DNA of 64,000 nucleotides from AR5 sp041499965 (GTDB lineage Bacteria; Methylomirabilota; Methylomirabilia; Rokubacteriales; CSP1-6), in assembly GCA_041499965.1 (NCBI GenBank), contig JBGQLG010000009.1, forward strand, positions 1-64,000, in the 5' to 3' direction. The position numbers were made by a program, and so were the translations under genes. Positions 9,000-17,697 of the stretch are shown here, piece by piece. Below the pieces are notes generated by a model. The model made no database searches, was not told the DNA's origin, and worked only from the letters and a program-made list of their open reading frames with translations. The first letter of the stretch is position 1. Every line of letters begins with the position of its first letter.

Positions 9000-9401
9000 G
9001 TGAAGGCGAGCGTGTACCACGTGCAGCTGAACGTCGCTGACGCGGGGGTGTCGGTGCCGTTTTATCGGGAGCTGCTGGGGTATCTGGAGTATCGGGTGAT
9101 GGTGGGGCGGGATGGTGTGCTGGGGATGAGCAATGGGACGACGGATTTCTGGATCTTGGCGGCGCGGGCCGATCGGGTCGCGGTCCGGCTGCACCGCAAG
9201 AATCCGGGGCTGAATCACGTGGCGTTCCGGGTGGGGCAGCGCGCGGACGTCGATCGGTTTCATGACGAGTTCCTGCGGGCGCGGGGGATCGCGGCGCTGT
9301 ACGACGGCCCCCAGGACTATCCGGAGTACCGGCCGGGCTACTATGCGGTGTTCTTCGAGGATCCCGATCGGCTGAAGCTCGAGGTCGTGTACGTGCCGTG
9401 A
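9000..9401 (+). CDS. VOC (glyoxalase/dioxygenase superfamily) protein
   Basis: A 133-residue single-domain vicinal-oxygen-chelate protein: HVQLNVADAGVSVPFYRELLGYLEY is the classic first beta-alpha-beta unit, NHVAFRV the second-half metal strand, and AVFFEDPDRLKLEVVYVP the final strand carrying the metal-ligand glutamate. Substrate unknown; family members include glyoxalases, dioxygenases and antibiotic-binding proteins. GTG at 9000 is the only suitable start. Its stop overlaps the treS start (GTGA). Codon choice differs from both neighbours: GGG, CGG, TAT and GGT are frequent here, while glgE and treS prefer GGC, CGC and TAC, so it looks like a later insertion into the trehalose operon. Confidence 0.88.
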   Translation: MKASVYHVQLNVADAGVSVPFYRELLGYLEYRVMVGRDGVLGMSNGTTDFWILAARADRVAVRLHRKNPGLNHVAFRVGQRADVDRFHDEFLRARGIAALYDGPQDYPEYRPGYYAVFFEDPDRLKLEVVYVP

Positions 9402-11068
9402 ACGACTGGTACAAGGACGCCATCTTCTACGAGGTGCACGTCAAGGCGTTCTTCGACGGTGACGGCAACGGCGTCGGCGACTTCGCGGGGCTGACGGCCA
9501 AGCTCGACTACCTCAAGGAGCTGGGTGTCAATTGCCTGTGGATCCTGCCGATGTACCCCTCGCCGCTCAAGGACGACGGCTACGACATCGCCGACTTCTA
9601 CGGCATCCATCCCGCCTACGGCAGCGTGGCCGACTTTCAGACGTTCATGGACGCCGCCCACGAGCGCGGCCTGCGGGTGATCGCCGACCTGGTGATGAAC
9701 CACACCTCCGACCAGCACCCGTGGTTCCAGGCCGCCCGGGCCGACCGCGCCTCGCCGTACCGCGACTACTACGTGTGGAGCGATACGGACCAGCGCTACC
9801 GCGACGCCCGCATCATCTTCACCGACACCGAGAAGTCGAACTGGTCGTGGGACCCGGTGGCCAAGCAGTACTACTGGCACCGCTTCTTCAGCCACCAGCC
9901 CGACCTCAACTACGACAACCCGGCGGTGAAGAGCGCGATGCTCGACGTCATGCGCTTCTGGCTCGACCGCGGCCTGGACGGCTTCCGCTGCGACGCCGTC
10001 CCCTACCTGATCGAGCGGGAGGGGACCAACGGCGAGAACCTGCCGGAGACGCACGCCATCCTCCGCGAGTTTCGCGCCGTCATCGACCGCGAGTACGGCG
10101 GCGAGCGCGTGCTGCTGGCCGAGGCCAATCAGTGGCCGGAGGACGTCCGGCCCTACTTCGGCGACGGCGACGAGTTCCACATGGCGTTCCACTTCCCGCT
10201 GATGCCGCGGCTCTACCTGGGCATCCGCCGGGAGGACCGCCTGCCCATCACCGACATCTTCACCCACACGCCGCCGATCCCGCCGGCCTGCCAGTGGTGC
10301 CTGTTCCTGCGCAACCACGACGAGCTGACGCTCGAGATGGTGACGAACGAGGAGCGGGACTACATGTACTACGCCTACGCCGCCGATCCCCAGTCGAAGC
10401 TGAACCTGGGCATCCGGCGGCGGCTGGCCCCGCTGATGGACAACGACCGGCGCCGCATCGAGCTGCTCAACTGCCTGCTGCTCACCCTGCCCGGCAGTCC
10501 CATCGTCTACTACGGCGACGAGCTGGGCATGGGCGACAACGTGCACCTCGGCGACCGCAACGGCGTGCGCACGCCCATGCAGTGGTCGGACGATCGCAAC
10601 GCCGGGTTCTCCGCCACCGACCCGGCCCAGCTCTACCTGCCCGTCATCACCGACCCCGTCTACAGCTACCAGGCGGTGAACGTGGCCGCCCAGGAGAAGC
10701 TGGCGACCTCGCCGCTGAACACGCTGCGGCGGCTCATCGCGGCCCGGCGCCGCTCGCCGGCGTTCGGGCGCGGCACGATCGAGTTCCTGAAGCCGCGCAA
10801 CCAGTCGGTGCTGGCCTACGTCCGCCGCTGGCAGGACGACACGATCCTGATCGTCGCCAACCTCTCGGGGCGGCCCCAGCCGGTGGAGCTGGACCTGGCG
10901 GCGCTGGAGGGTGTGGTCCCGGTCGAGATGCTCGGCGAGACGCGCTTCCCCGCGATCAGGCGCGAGCCGTACTTCCTGTCGCTCGGCCCCCACGACTTCT
11001 ACTGGCTCCGGCTGGAGGGCCGCCAGCGCCGGCCCGTGCGCTACGGCATCGAGGACACCGCGATTTGA
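9398..11068 (+). CDS. treS: Trehalose synthase / maltose alpha-D-glucosyltransferase TreS
   Basis: GH13_16 enzyme interconverting maltose and trehalose; in the GlgE route it supplies maltose to maltokinase. 556 residues, the usual length of TreS without a fused kinase. The opening MNDWYKDAIFYEVHVKAFFD is diagnostic. GFRCDAVPYL holds the nucleophile (D199), LLAEANQWPEDV the acid/base (E242) and FLRNHDELT the third carboxylate (D308). YYGDELGMGDNVHLGDRNGVRTPMQW is split over the late barrel loop typical of TreS. GTG at 9398 overlaps the VOC stop; the maltokinase start overlaps the treS stop (TTGA). Confidence 0.96.
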   Translation: MNDWYKDAIFYEVHVKAFFDGDGNGVGDFAGLTAKLDYLKELGVNCLWILPMYPSPLKDDGYDIADFYGIHPAYGSVADFQTFMDAAHERGLRVIADLVMNHTSDQHPWFQAARADRASPYRDYYVWSDTDQRYRDARIIFTDTEKSNWSWDPVAKQYYWHRFFSHQPDLNYDNPAVKSAMLDVMRFWLDRGLDGFRCDAVPYLIEREGTNGENLPETHAILREFRAVIDREYGGERVLLAEANQWPEDVRPYFGDGDEFHMAFHFPLMPRLYLGIRREDRLPITDIFTHTPPIPPACQWCLFLRNHDELTLEMVTNEERDYMYYAYAADPQSKLNLGIRRRLAPLMDNDRRRIELLNCLLLTLPGSPIVYYGDELGMGDNVHLGDRNGVRTPMQWSDDRNAGFSATDPAQLYLPVITDPVYSYQAVNVAAQEKLATSPLNTLRRLIAARRRSPAFGRGTIEFLKPRNQSVLAYVRRWQDDTILIVANLSGRPQPVELDLAALEGVVPVEMLGETRFPAIRREPYFLSLGPHDFYWLRLEGRQRRPVRYGIEDTAI

Positions 11069-12372
11069 CCGCGCCGGCGACCGACCTCGCCGGCTGGATC
11101 GCCGCCCAGCGGTGGTTCGCGGCGAAGAGCCGGCGCATCGTGGACACCCAGGTCGAGGATCGTGTGCGCGTCGGCGACGCCACCGTCCACGTGGTGCGGG
11201 TGGGACTCGACGATGGGACCGTCCACACCTACGTGGTCCCGCTGAGGGACGAGCCGCCGCTGGCCGACGCGTTCGACGACCCGGCCTTCTGCCGCGCGCT
11301 CCTCGACCTCATCGCGACGACGGGTCGCGTCGGACGCGAGCGCGGGGCGATCCTGGGCCGGCCCTCGGTGGCCTTCCCGCGCGGGCTGCCGGCGGACGTC
11401 GCGGTGCACCGGCTCACCGGCGAGCAGAGCAACACGTCGGTGACGTTCGGCGACGCTCTCATCGTCAAGTACTTCCGCCGGCTCGTCCCCGGGGTCAACC
11501 CCGAGCTGGAGATCTCGCGGTACCTCACCGAGCGGGTGGCGTTCCCCCACACGCCGCGGCTGGCCGGCTCCCTCGAATACCTGCCGCTCGACGGCCCGCC
11601 GGCCACGCTCGCCGTGGCCCATCAGCTCGTGCCGGGGGCCCGCGACGGCTGGCGCTTCGTGCTCGAGTGTCTGGCCCGCGGCGACGCGGCGCTGGCCGCG
11701 CTGCGGCGGCTCGGCGAGCGGACGGCCGCGCTGCACCTGGCCCTGGGCCGCGACACCGCCGATCCGGCGTTCGACCCCGAGACGATCAGGGCCACGGACG
11801 TCGACGCGTGGACGGCGGCGGTGCAGAGCCAGCTCGACGCGGCGCGGGCCGCGCTCGGCGGGCGCTTGCCCGACGGCGTGGCGTCGCGCGTGGACAGCAG
11901 CGGGCTGAGCGGGCTGACGGGCGCGGTCAAGCTGCGCCATCACGGCGACTTCCACCTGGGCCAGACCCTGGCGGTCGGCGACGGCGCCGAGTTCTACATC
12001 ATCGACTTCGAGGGCGAGCCGCTGCGGCCGATCGAGGAGCGGCGGCGCAAGCACACGCCGCTACGCGACGTCGCCGGGATGCTGCGCTCGCTGGGCTACG
12101 CAGCGGCCACCGCGCGAGCGCCCGCGGACTGGGAGGCGCAGGCCCGCGCGGCGTTCCTGTCCGGCTACCGCGCGGTGGCCGGTCGCGCGGCGTTCCTGCC
12201 CGGCGACGAGCCGGCCTTGGCCCGCGCGCTGGCCGTGCTGGAGGTGGAAAAGGCGGCCTACGAGGTCGTGTACGAGGCGAACAACCGGCCGGACTGGGTG
12301 GCGATTCCGGCGCGCGGCCTCGTCACCGCGACCGCGGCTCTTCGGTCGGGTCGCGTGGCTGGGGCACCGTGA
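11065..12372 (+). CDS. mak: Maltokinase (Mak/Pep2)
   Basis: Phosphorylates maltose to maltose-1-phosphate using ATP, feeding GlgE. 435 residues. The N-terminal cap domain begins WIAAQRWFAAKSRR, a maltokinase signature. The kinase lobe contains GEQSNTSVTFGDALIVKYFRR (nucleotide loop and lysine), HHGDFHLGQTL (catalytic loop) and FYIIDFEGEP (metal-binding aspartate). TTG at 11065 is chosen because it overlaps the treS stop and yields the family N-terminus; no ATG or GTG lies suitably close. The 3' end overlaps the convergent BamE-like gene by 50 bases (12323-12372). Confidence 0.93.
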   Translation: MTAPATDLAGWIAAQRWFAAKSRRIVDTQVEDRVRVGDATVHVVRVGLDDGTVHTYVVPLRDEPPLADAFDDPAFCRALLDLIATTGRVGRERGAILGRPSVAFPRGLPADVAVHRLTGEQSNTSVTFGDALIVKYFRRLVPGVNPELEISRYLTERVAFPHTPRLAGSLEYLPLDGPPATLAVAHQLVPGARDGWRFVLECLARGDAALAALRRLGERTAALHLALGRDTADPAFDPETIRATDVDAWTAAVQSQLDAARAALGGRLPDGVASRVDSSGLSGLTGAVKLRHHGDFHLGQTLAVGDGAEFYIIDFEGEPLRPIEERRRKHTPLRDVAGMLRSLGYAAATARAPADWEAQARAAFLSGYRAVAGRAAFLPGDEPALARALAVLEVEKAAYEVVYEANNRPDWVAIPARGLVTATAALRSGRVAGAP

Positions 12373-12820
12373 ACAGCATCAGCTTCGCGTTCCAGCCCGC
12401 CTCGTCGAAGTAGACGAGCAGCCCTTCGCGGTAGAGGAAGATGTCCTGCCCGTTCTCGCGGCCCATGCGGTCCGGGAAGCCCCAGCCGTTGGTGACCACG
12501 CCGCGATTGAACGTCCCCGGCTTGGGCTCGAGGCGGAAGGCCCGCACGGTGTCGGGCTGGTACTTCTCCTGCTGGAGGAGCCCGAACTCCACGGTGAGCC
12601 GCTGCAGCCCTGTCGGGGGCTTGTCGCCCTCGTAGACCCAGGTCTCGGTGTCGTAGTTGTCCAACTTCTGGCGGTCCACCCGCGAGGGAGCGCCATAGCG
12701 GGCGCGCACCGCCTCCTTGGTGCTCGCACCGGGCCGGATCAATCCCCACTCGGCGGCATGCACCGGCAGCGCCAGTCCGGCGAGCGCGACCGCGACGAGG
12801 AGCACGAGGCGGCGGCGCAT
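12323..12820 (-). CDS. Secreted BamE/SmpA-like domain protein
   Basis: 165 residues. Residues 1-23 form a clear signal peptide (MRRRLVLLVAVALAGLALPVHA, cleavage after AHA-like VHA). The mature part opens LIRPGASTKEAVRARYGAPSRVDR and continues with WVYEG, the pattern of SmpA/OmlA (BamE-like) folds in which a small domain recognises a partner in the envelope. No lipobox cysteine is present, so it is probably periplasmic. ATG at 12820 overlaps the stop of the gamma-glutamyltransferase gene (TGATG), so the two are co-translated. The gene end overlaps mak on the other strand. Function beyond the fold is unknown. Confidence 0.72.
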   Translation of the reverse strand: MRRRLVLLVAVALAGLALPVHAAEWGLIRPGASTKEAVRARYGAPSRVDRQKLDNYDTETWVYEGDKPPTGLQRLTVEFGLLQQEKYQPDTVRAFRLEPKPGTFNRGVVTNGWGFPDRMGRENGQDIFLYREGLLVYFDEAGWNAKLMLFTVPQPRDPTEEPRSR

Positions 12821-14418
12821 CAGAAGCCCAGCGCCACGCCGTCCCCGCGCGGGTCGGCGCCGCCGCTCAGCACGCCGTCGTGGCGGCCGATGGCGTGCGC
12901 GTGGCCCACCCGGTAGAACAGCTCGGGCGCCGCCTTGAGGGGATGGCCGCGCCGGCGCAGGGCGGCGAACACCCTCGGCGGCACCCGGCTCTCGAGGTGG
13001 ATCGCGTCGGCGGCATCGTCGGGCAGGAAGGCGCCCACGAGGAAGCGCGGGCGCTCGATCGCCTCCTGGACGTCGAGGCCGTAGTCGAAGACGTTGGTCA
13101 GGACCTGGACGTGAAACATCGCCTGTCCGTTGCCTCCCATGGTGGCAAAGCCCATGACGGGCTCGTCGTCGCGCGTCGTGATCGAGGCCATGAGCGTGTG
13201 GAAGGGCCGCTTGCGCGACGCCAGCCCGCTCGGGTGCTCGGGATCCAGGGTGAAGTGCCGCCCCCGGTTCTGCAGGCAGAAGCCCGTGCCCGGCGGCACC
13301 ACACCCGAGCCGAATGCGTTGAACAGGCTCTGGATGACGCTGAGCACGTTGCCGCGGCCGTCGGCGACGACGAACCCGGTGGTGTCGCCCTCCGGCTGGC
13401 CGGGCACGTAGGACTGCGCCTTGCGGGCGTCGACCTGGCGCCGTCGCTCGGCGGCGTACGCCTTGTCGAGCATCCCGGTCACGGGCACGCGGGCCAGCGT
13501 CGGGTCGCCGATCCAGCGGTCGCGGTCGGCGTAGGCGAGCTTCACGACCTCCAGCAGCAGGTGCAGGTGCTCGACCGAGTGCAGCGGCCGCTTGGCCAGC
13601 GGCACGCCCTCCAGCATGTTCAGCGCGAGCAGCGCGGTGACGCCCTGCGTGGGCGGCGGCGTCTCGTACACGGTGTAGCCGCGATACGTGGTCGAGATCG
13701 GCTCGCCCCACTCGCCGACGTGGGCGCCGAGGTCGTCAAGCGTGAGGAAGCCGTCGCGCTCCATGCGCTCGGCGATGACCCGGGCGACGCGACCGCGATA
13801 GAACAGCTCGGGCCCCTCGGACGCGAGATCGCGCAGCGTGCGGGCGAGATCGGGCTGCACGAACATCTCGCCGGGCGCGGGCGGGCGGCCGCTCGGCTGG
13901 AACACACGGTGCCACTCGGGATCGGGATTGCCCGGGGCGAACTCGGTGATCCCCTGGCTGAGGATCGACGTGATCGGAAAGCCGCGCTCGGCGTAGTGGA
14001 TGGCCGGCGCCAGCAGCTGATCCAGCGGGCGGGTGCCGAAGCGCTCGAGCAGCATCGCCCACGCCCGCACGACACCGGGCACGCTGACCGTCGGCGGTCC
14101 CAGCACCGGCAGCCCGCTCATCCCGCGCCGGGCCAGCTCGTCGAGCGTGGCGCGCGAGCCGGAGCGGCCGGCGCCGTTGAGGAAGTGCACGCGCCGGGTG
14201 GCGGCCTCGTAGTAGAGGCAGAAGAGGTCGCCGCCGAGCCCGCAGTTGTTCGACTGGGTCACCGCCAGCACCGCGTTGGTGGCCACGGCGGCGTCGGCGA
14301 CGGTGCCGCCCGCCTTGAGCGTCTCCACGCCGGCCAGCGTGGCCAGCGGATGGCAGGAGGCCACCATGCCGTCGCGGCCGAGGGCCAGCGAGCGGCGCGA
14401 GTATCCGAGCTTGGGCAC
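12820..14418 (-). CDS. ggt: Gamma-glutamyltransferase family Ntn-hydrolase
   Basis: 532 residues, complete for the family. The N-terminal region contains GGTVADAAVATNAVLAVTQSNNCGLGGDLF, the usual substrate-binding block. Autoprocessing should occur before the nucleophile threonine in GDTTGFVVADGRGNVLS (canonical TTHFS-like site; here TTGF). Late motif LMASITTRDDEPVMGFATMGG... is the oxyanion/GG region. There is no signal peptide at the chosen GTG start, so the protein may be cytoplasmic, unlike classical periplasmic GGT; related enzymes act as acylases or on amides. It starts 1 base after the stop of the HypE-like gene, so they form one transcript. Confidence 0.88.
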   Translation of the reverse strand: MPKLGYSRRSLALGRDGMVASCHPLATLAGVETLKAGGTVADAAVATNAVLAVTQSNNCGLGGDLFCLYYEAATRRVHFLNGAGRSGSRATLDELARRGMSGLPVLGPPTVSVPGVVRAWAMLLERFGTRPLDQLLAPAIHYAERGFPITSILSQGITEFAPGNPDPEWHRVFQPSGRPPAPGEMFVQPDLARTLRDLASEGPELFYRGRVARVIAERMERDGFLTLDDLGAHVGEWGEPISTTYRGYTVYETPPPTQGVTALLALNMLEGVPLAKRPLHSVEHLHLLLEVVKLAYADRDRWIGDPTLARVPVTGMLDKAYAAERRRQVDARKAQSYVPGQPEGDTTGFVVADGRGNVLSVIQSLFNAFGSGVVPPGTGFCLQNRGRHFTLDPEHPSGLASRKRPFHTLMASITTRDDEPVMGFATMGGNGQAMFHVQVLTNVFDYGLDVQEAIERPRFLVGAFLPDDAADAIHLESRVPPRVFAALRRRGHPLKAAPELFYRVGHAHAIGRHDGVLSGGADPRGDGVALGF

Positions 14419-14419
14419 G

Positions 14420-15439
14420 TCAGGCCTCCTCGAACAGCTTGGCGATCTCGTCGCGCGCGAAGGTGGGCAGCGGCCACTGGCGGGTGCCGTCCACGAGCGT
14501 CACGCCCTGCTCGGGCGGCACGACCTGACCGATGAAGTGGCAGTCGATCGCCTCACGGGCGAGGGCGTGGATGACCACGCCGGCCTCGGCCGGCGCCAGC
14601 GTCATGAGCAGCGCGCCGGAGGCGATGGTGCCGAGCGGATCGAGGCCGAACGCCTCGCACAGCACCCGCCCCTCCGGCAACACGATGATGCGATCGCGGT
14701 CGATCCGCAGTCCCACGCCGGCGGCGGCGGCCAGCTCGTGCAGCGCGGTGGCCAGGCCGCCCTCGGTGGGATCGTGCATCGCGTGCACGGTGGCCAGCTC
14801 GCACGCCAGCTCGGCCTCCGGCCGCACGCTGATGCCTGGCGAGCGCAGGAAGTTGCGGGCGCGGCGGATCGTCGCCGGCGACACGCCGCGCGCCCGCAGC
14901 TCGGCTTCTTTCTCGCGCGCGATGATGGCCGCGCCCTCCAGCGGCACGCCCTTGGTCAGCACGATGGCGTCGCCGACCTGGGCGCCGCCGGTGGTGACGA
15001 GCCGGTCCTTGGCCACCTCGCCCAGCATGGTGCCGGCCACGATCGGCCGGTCGATCCCGTGGGTGATCTCCGTGTGGCCGCCCACCAGCGCCACCTCCAG
15101 CTCCTGGCACGCCTCGCCGAGCTGGTCGAACAGCGCGCGCACGCTCACGTCGTCGGTGCGCCCCTGGGGCAGCAGCAGCGTGGCCAGGAACCAGCGCGGG
15201 GTGGCGCCGCGCACGACGATGTCGTTGGCGTTGACGTGCAGCGCGTACCAGCCGAGGTCGTCGGTGGCGAACGTGATGGGATCGGAGGTGGCGACCAGAT
15301 ACCGGTCGCCGAGGTCGATCACGGCGGCATCCTCGCCCACGCGGGGCCCCACGATCACCCGCGGATCGTGGCTGGCGTGCTTGTCGAGGACCGCCTGCAG
15401 CAGGTCGCCCGGGAGCTTGCCGAGTGGCAGGAACGGCAT
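14420..15439 (-). CDS. AIR-synthase/HypE-related protein
   Basis: 339 residues with the two-domain PurM/HypE fold: GEDAAVIDLGDRYLVATSDPITFATDDLGWYALHVNANDIVVRGATP in the ATP-binding N-domain and HDPTEGGLATALHELAAAAGVGLRIDRD in the C-domain. It lacks the HypE C-terminal PRIC motif (the end is KLFEEA), so it is not a true hydrogenase maturation factor but one of the HypE-like AIR-synthase-related proteins of unsettled function. ATG at 15439 leaves only 21 bases to the divergent ftcD start. Co-transcribed with the gamma-glutamyltransferase and BamE-like genes; what unites them is unknown. Confidence 0.83.
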   Translation of the reverse strand: MPFLPLGKLPGDLLQAVLDKHASHDPRVIVGPRVGEDAAVIDLGDRYLVATSDPITFATDDLGWYALHVNANDIVVRGATPRWFLATLLLPQGRTDDVSVRALFDQLGEACQELEVALVGGHTEITHGIDRPIVAGTMLGEVAKDRLVTTGGAQVGDAIVLTKGVPLEGAAIIAREKEAELRARGVSPATIRRARNFLRSPGISVRPEAELACELATVHAMHDPTEGGLATALHELAAAAGVGLRIDRDRIIVLPEGRVLCEAFGLDPLGTIASGALLMTLAPAEAGVVIHALAREAIDCHFIGQVVPPEQGVTLVDGTRQWPLPTFARDEIAKLFEEA

Positions 15440-15460
15440 CGCGCCCCGTAGTATACCGCC

Positions 15461-16384
15461 GTGACCACGGCGCCCATCGTGGAGTGCGTGCCGAACGTGA
15501 GCGAGGGACGCGATCCGGCGCGGCTGGCGCGGTTCGCCGACGCCATCAGGGCCACGCCGGCGGTGACCCTGGCCGACGTCCACGCCGATCCCGACCATCA
15601 CCGCTCGGTCTTCACCGTCCTCGGGCCGCCCGCGGCCGTCGCGGCGGCCGCGCTGGCGCTCGCCGCCGCGGTGCTCGCCGAGGTCGACATGCGCGAGCAC
15701 CGGGGCATCCACCCGCGCGTCGGCGCCCTCGACGTACTGCCGTTCGTGCCGCTGGCCGGCCTGACCCTGGCCGAGGCAGCCGCACTGGCCTGGCGAACCG
15801 GACGCGCGCTGGCCGACCGGCACGCCCTGCCGGTCTACTACTACGGCGAGGCCGCGCGCCGCCCGGAGCGGCGAACCCTGCGCGCCCTGCGCCGCGGCGA
15901 GTACGAGGGGCTGGCGACACGGCTGGCCGCGGCCGAGGGCCGGCCCGACGACGGGCCGGCCCGCTTCGACGCGCGCGCCGGCGCGGTCCTGGTTGGCGCC
16001 CGCGACGTGCTGATCGCCTACAACGTCTGGCTCGTCGGCGAGGACCTCGACGCCGCGCGCGCCATCGCGCGGGCCGTGCGGACCAGCGACGGCGGCCTGC
16101 CGGCCGTGCAGGCCCTGGGCCTGCCGCTACCCAGCCGCCACCGCGTCCAGGTCTCGACAAACCTGCTCGACCACCGCGTCACACCGATCCCCGTGCTCTT
16201 CGATCGTGTGGACGCCGAGGCCAAGCGTCGCGGCATGGCCGTCGACCGCGCCGAACTCGTTGGCCTGGCCCCGCGTGCGGCCTTCGCCGGACGCGCCCCC
16301 GCTTCAGTGGGCCTTGCCAACTTCACCGCCGAGCAGGAGCTCGACACGCACTTGGCCCGTGCCGCAACGGCCGCCGCGCATTGA
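15461..16384 (+). CDS. ftcD: Glutamate formimidoyltransferase (FTCD N-terminal type)
   Basis: 307 residues; transfers the formimino group from N-formimidoyl-glutamate to tetrahydrofolate at the end of histidine degradation. The opening IVECVPNVSEGRD is the family signature, followed by DADPDHHRSVFT-like DVHADPDHHRSVFTVLG and HRGIHPRVGALDVLPFVP. The cyclodeaminase half found in fused FTCD is absent. GTG at 15461 follows a very short divergent spacer containing TAGTAT, a possible -10. The last three residues and the stop lie within the long inverted repeat. No hut genes are present in the window. Confidence 0.93.
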   Translation: MTTAPIVECVPNVSEGRDPARLARFADAIRATPAVTLADVHADPDHHRSVFTVLGPPAAVAAAALALAAAVLAEVDMREHRGIHPRVGALDVLPFVPLAGLTLAEAAALAWRTGRALADRHALPVYYYGEAARRPERRTLRALRRGEYEGLATRLAAAEGRPDDGPARFDARAGAVLVGARDVLIAYNVWLVGEDLDAARAIARAVRTSDGGLPAVQALGLPLPSRHRVQVSTNLLDHRVTPIPVLFDRVDAEAKRRGMAVDRAELVGLAPRAAFAGRAPASVGLANFTAEQELDTHLARAATAAAH

Positions 16385-16654
16385 ATCTCGTGGCGCGCGG
16401 TGACGCCGGGGCCCGGCCCCCCGCGCCCACGGGCGCGGCATCATGGCGAGCCGTTGTCGCCGTTCGAGCGCAGGGCTCGGCTCGCGAGCCGACGACGATT
16501 CGACTTGGCCGCGCCCCAACCCCCTCTGGGGGATGGGGGGCCCGAGCGAGCCGGGCCCGGAGCGAGTTACGGCGACAGGCGAGCCATGCGGGCGCACCCG
16601 TGGGCGCGGGGGGCCGGGCCCCGGCGTCACCGCGCGCCACGAGATTCAATGCGC
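16376..16654. repeat. 279-bp inverted repeat with perfect 58-bp arms between convergent genes
   Basis: The arms 16376-16433 and 16597-16654 are perfect reverse complements over 58 bp (outer end GCGCATTGAATCTCGTGG). The inner portions also pair imperfectly (CATGGCGAGCC against the complement of GGCGAGCCATG, then GGGCTCGGCTCGC-like blocks). The arms include the last codons and TGA stops of both ftcD (16382-16384) and the convergent DUF2889 gene (16646-16648), so a transcript from either side would fold into a very long hairpin. No ORF in it looks like a transposase. It may be a bidirectional terminator or a non-autonomous inserted element. Confidence 0.85.
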
Positions 16655-17530
16655 CAGCAGCTTCAGGACGTCGGCGGTGAGGTCGTAGAGCTGCGCGCAG
16701 CCACCCTCGCCGCCGAGCATGCCCTGGATGCGCTTGCGCAGGCCGGCGTCGGCGCGCTCGCCGAGCAGGCCGGCGATCCGGCGCTGCGGCTCCGAGCAGA
16801 CGCCCTGGTAGGGCAGGCGTGGGGTGATGTGCTCGGCGCGGACGATCGTCTCGGTGGCCAGGTCGATCTCGTAGGTGATCTCGAAGCCGTGGACGTTGTC
16901 GTGCATCGAGTGGAAGAGACGCAGCCGTCCGTCCGCGCGCTCCAGCCGCGCCACCTTGCGCCGCTCGAAGACGCCGCGCTGGCCGGGCCGCGGGCTGTAG
17001 AGATCGGGCACCATCGGCGTGGCGATCGTGCGCGTGCCGAACAGCGCGCGCCCGGCCGCGCTGTAGGTGAAGCACGAGTTCGGCAGGTCCACCCAGCCCG
17101 TCGTGTCGAGCGTCCAGCACGCGAGCGGATCGCCCGAGGTCGCGCGCTCGGCGACCGCCCGCGGCATCCGCGCCACCTGCCGGGCCAGGCGCGCGACCTC
17201 GATCGTCGCGTCCACCGCCAGCGCGGCACCGTCGCCGCCGCCCAGCAGCTCGGCCGCCCGCCGCGTGAGCCCGCCGACCATCTCGCTGCCGGCCAGGCCG
17301 GCGAACGCCGGCGCCAGCGAGGCGGCGACACGGCCGGCCACCGGCGTCAGCCGGGCCTCGCGGATGGCGTAGGTCGGCGAGGGCAGCGCCACCACGGAAA
17401 CCTCCAGCGCGCGGTCGTCGTCGGTGAGGCGCACGGTGTGGGTGAAGGCGTCGTCGTGCGTGTTGTCGACCCGGCCGTGCATCACCCGCTCGTAGCGGTC
17501 GCGGCCGGCCAGCACCGCGGGCTCCAGCAT
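16646..17530 (-). CDS. DUF2889-like protein
   Basis: 294 residues. RYERVMHGRVDNTHDDAFTHTVRLTDDD near the N-terminus and LRKRIQGMLGGEGGCAQLYDLTADVL at the C-terminus resemble the DUF2889 family; the middle is not recognised. No signal peptide or membrane helix. ATG at 17530 overlaps the YHS gene stop (TGATG), making it the last cistron of the csoR-copA-YHS operon. A role in copper handling is suggested only by position; DUF2889 proteins elsewhere accompany aromatic or lipid catabolism genes. A conserved cysteine (GGCAQL) is present. The final codons lie in the inverted-repeat arm. Confidence 0.7.
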   Translation of the reverse strand: MLEPAVLAGRDRYERVMHGRVDNTHDDAFTHTVRLTDDDRALEVSVVALPSPTYAIREARLTPVAGRVAASLAPAFAGLAGSEMVGGLTRRAAELLGGGDGAALAVDATIEVARLARQVARMPRAVAERATSGDPLACWTLDTTGWVDLPNSCFTYSAAGRALFGTRTIATPMVPDLYSPRPGQRGVFERRKVARLERADGRLRLFHSMHDNVHGFEITYEIDLATETIVRAEHITPRLPYQGVCSEPQRRIAGLLGERADAGLRKRIQGMLGGEGGCAQLYDLTADVLKLLAH

Positions 17531-17697
17531 CAGCGCCCCATCGCGCTCGAGCCGCCGGCGAGGTAGCGCTCGGGCTCGCGGTCGAACTTCTGCTTGCAGC
17601 CGACCGCGCAGAAGTAATAGGTCTCGCCCTGGTACTTCGACTGCGCCGCCGCCTGGGCGGGCTCCACCGTCATCTGGCACACGGGATCAACGGCCAT
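17530..17697 (-). CDS. YHS-domain small protein
   Basis: A 55-residue gene: begins MAVDPVCQMTVEPAQAA, then GETYYFCAVGCKQKFDREPERYL. This is a complete YHS domain with its metal-binding cysteines (DPVC, FC-AVGC). Such domains are common in or beside copper ATPases and copper/mercury carriers. ATG at 17697 lies 11 bases inside the copA end and its stop overlaps the DUF2889 start, so all are translationally coupled. It probably works as a small cytoplasmic metal chaperone or sensor for CopA (inference). Confidence 0.9.
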   Translation of the reverse strand: MAVDPVCQMTVEPAQAAAQSKYQGETYYFCAVGCKQKFDREPERYLAGGSSAMGR

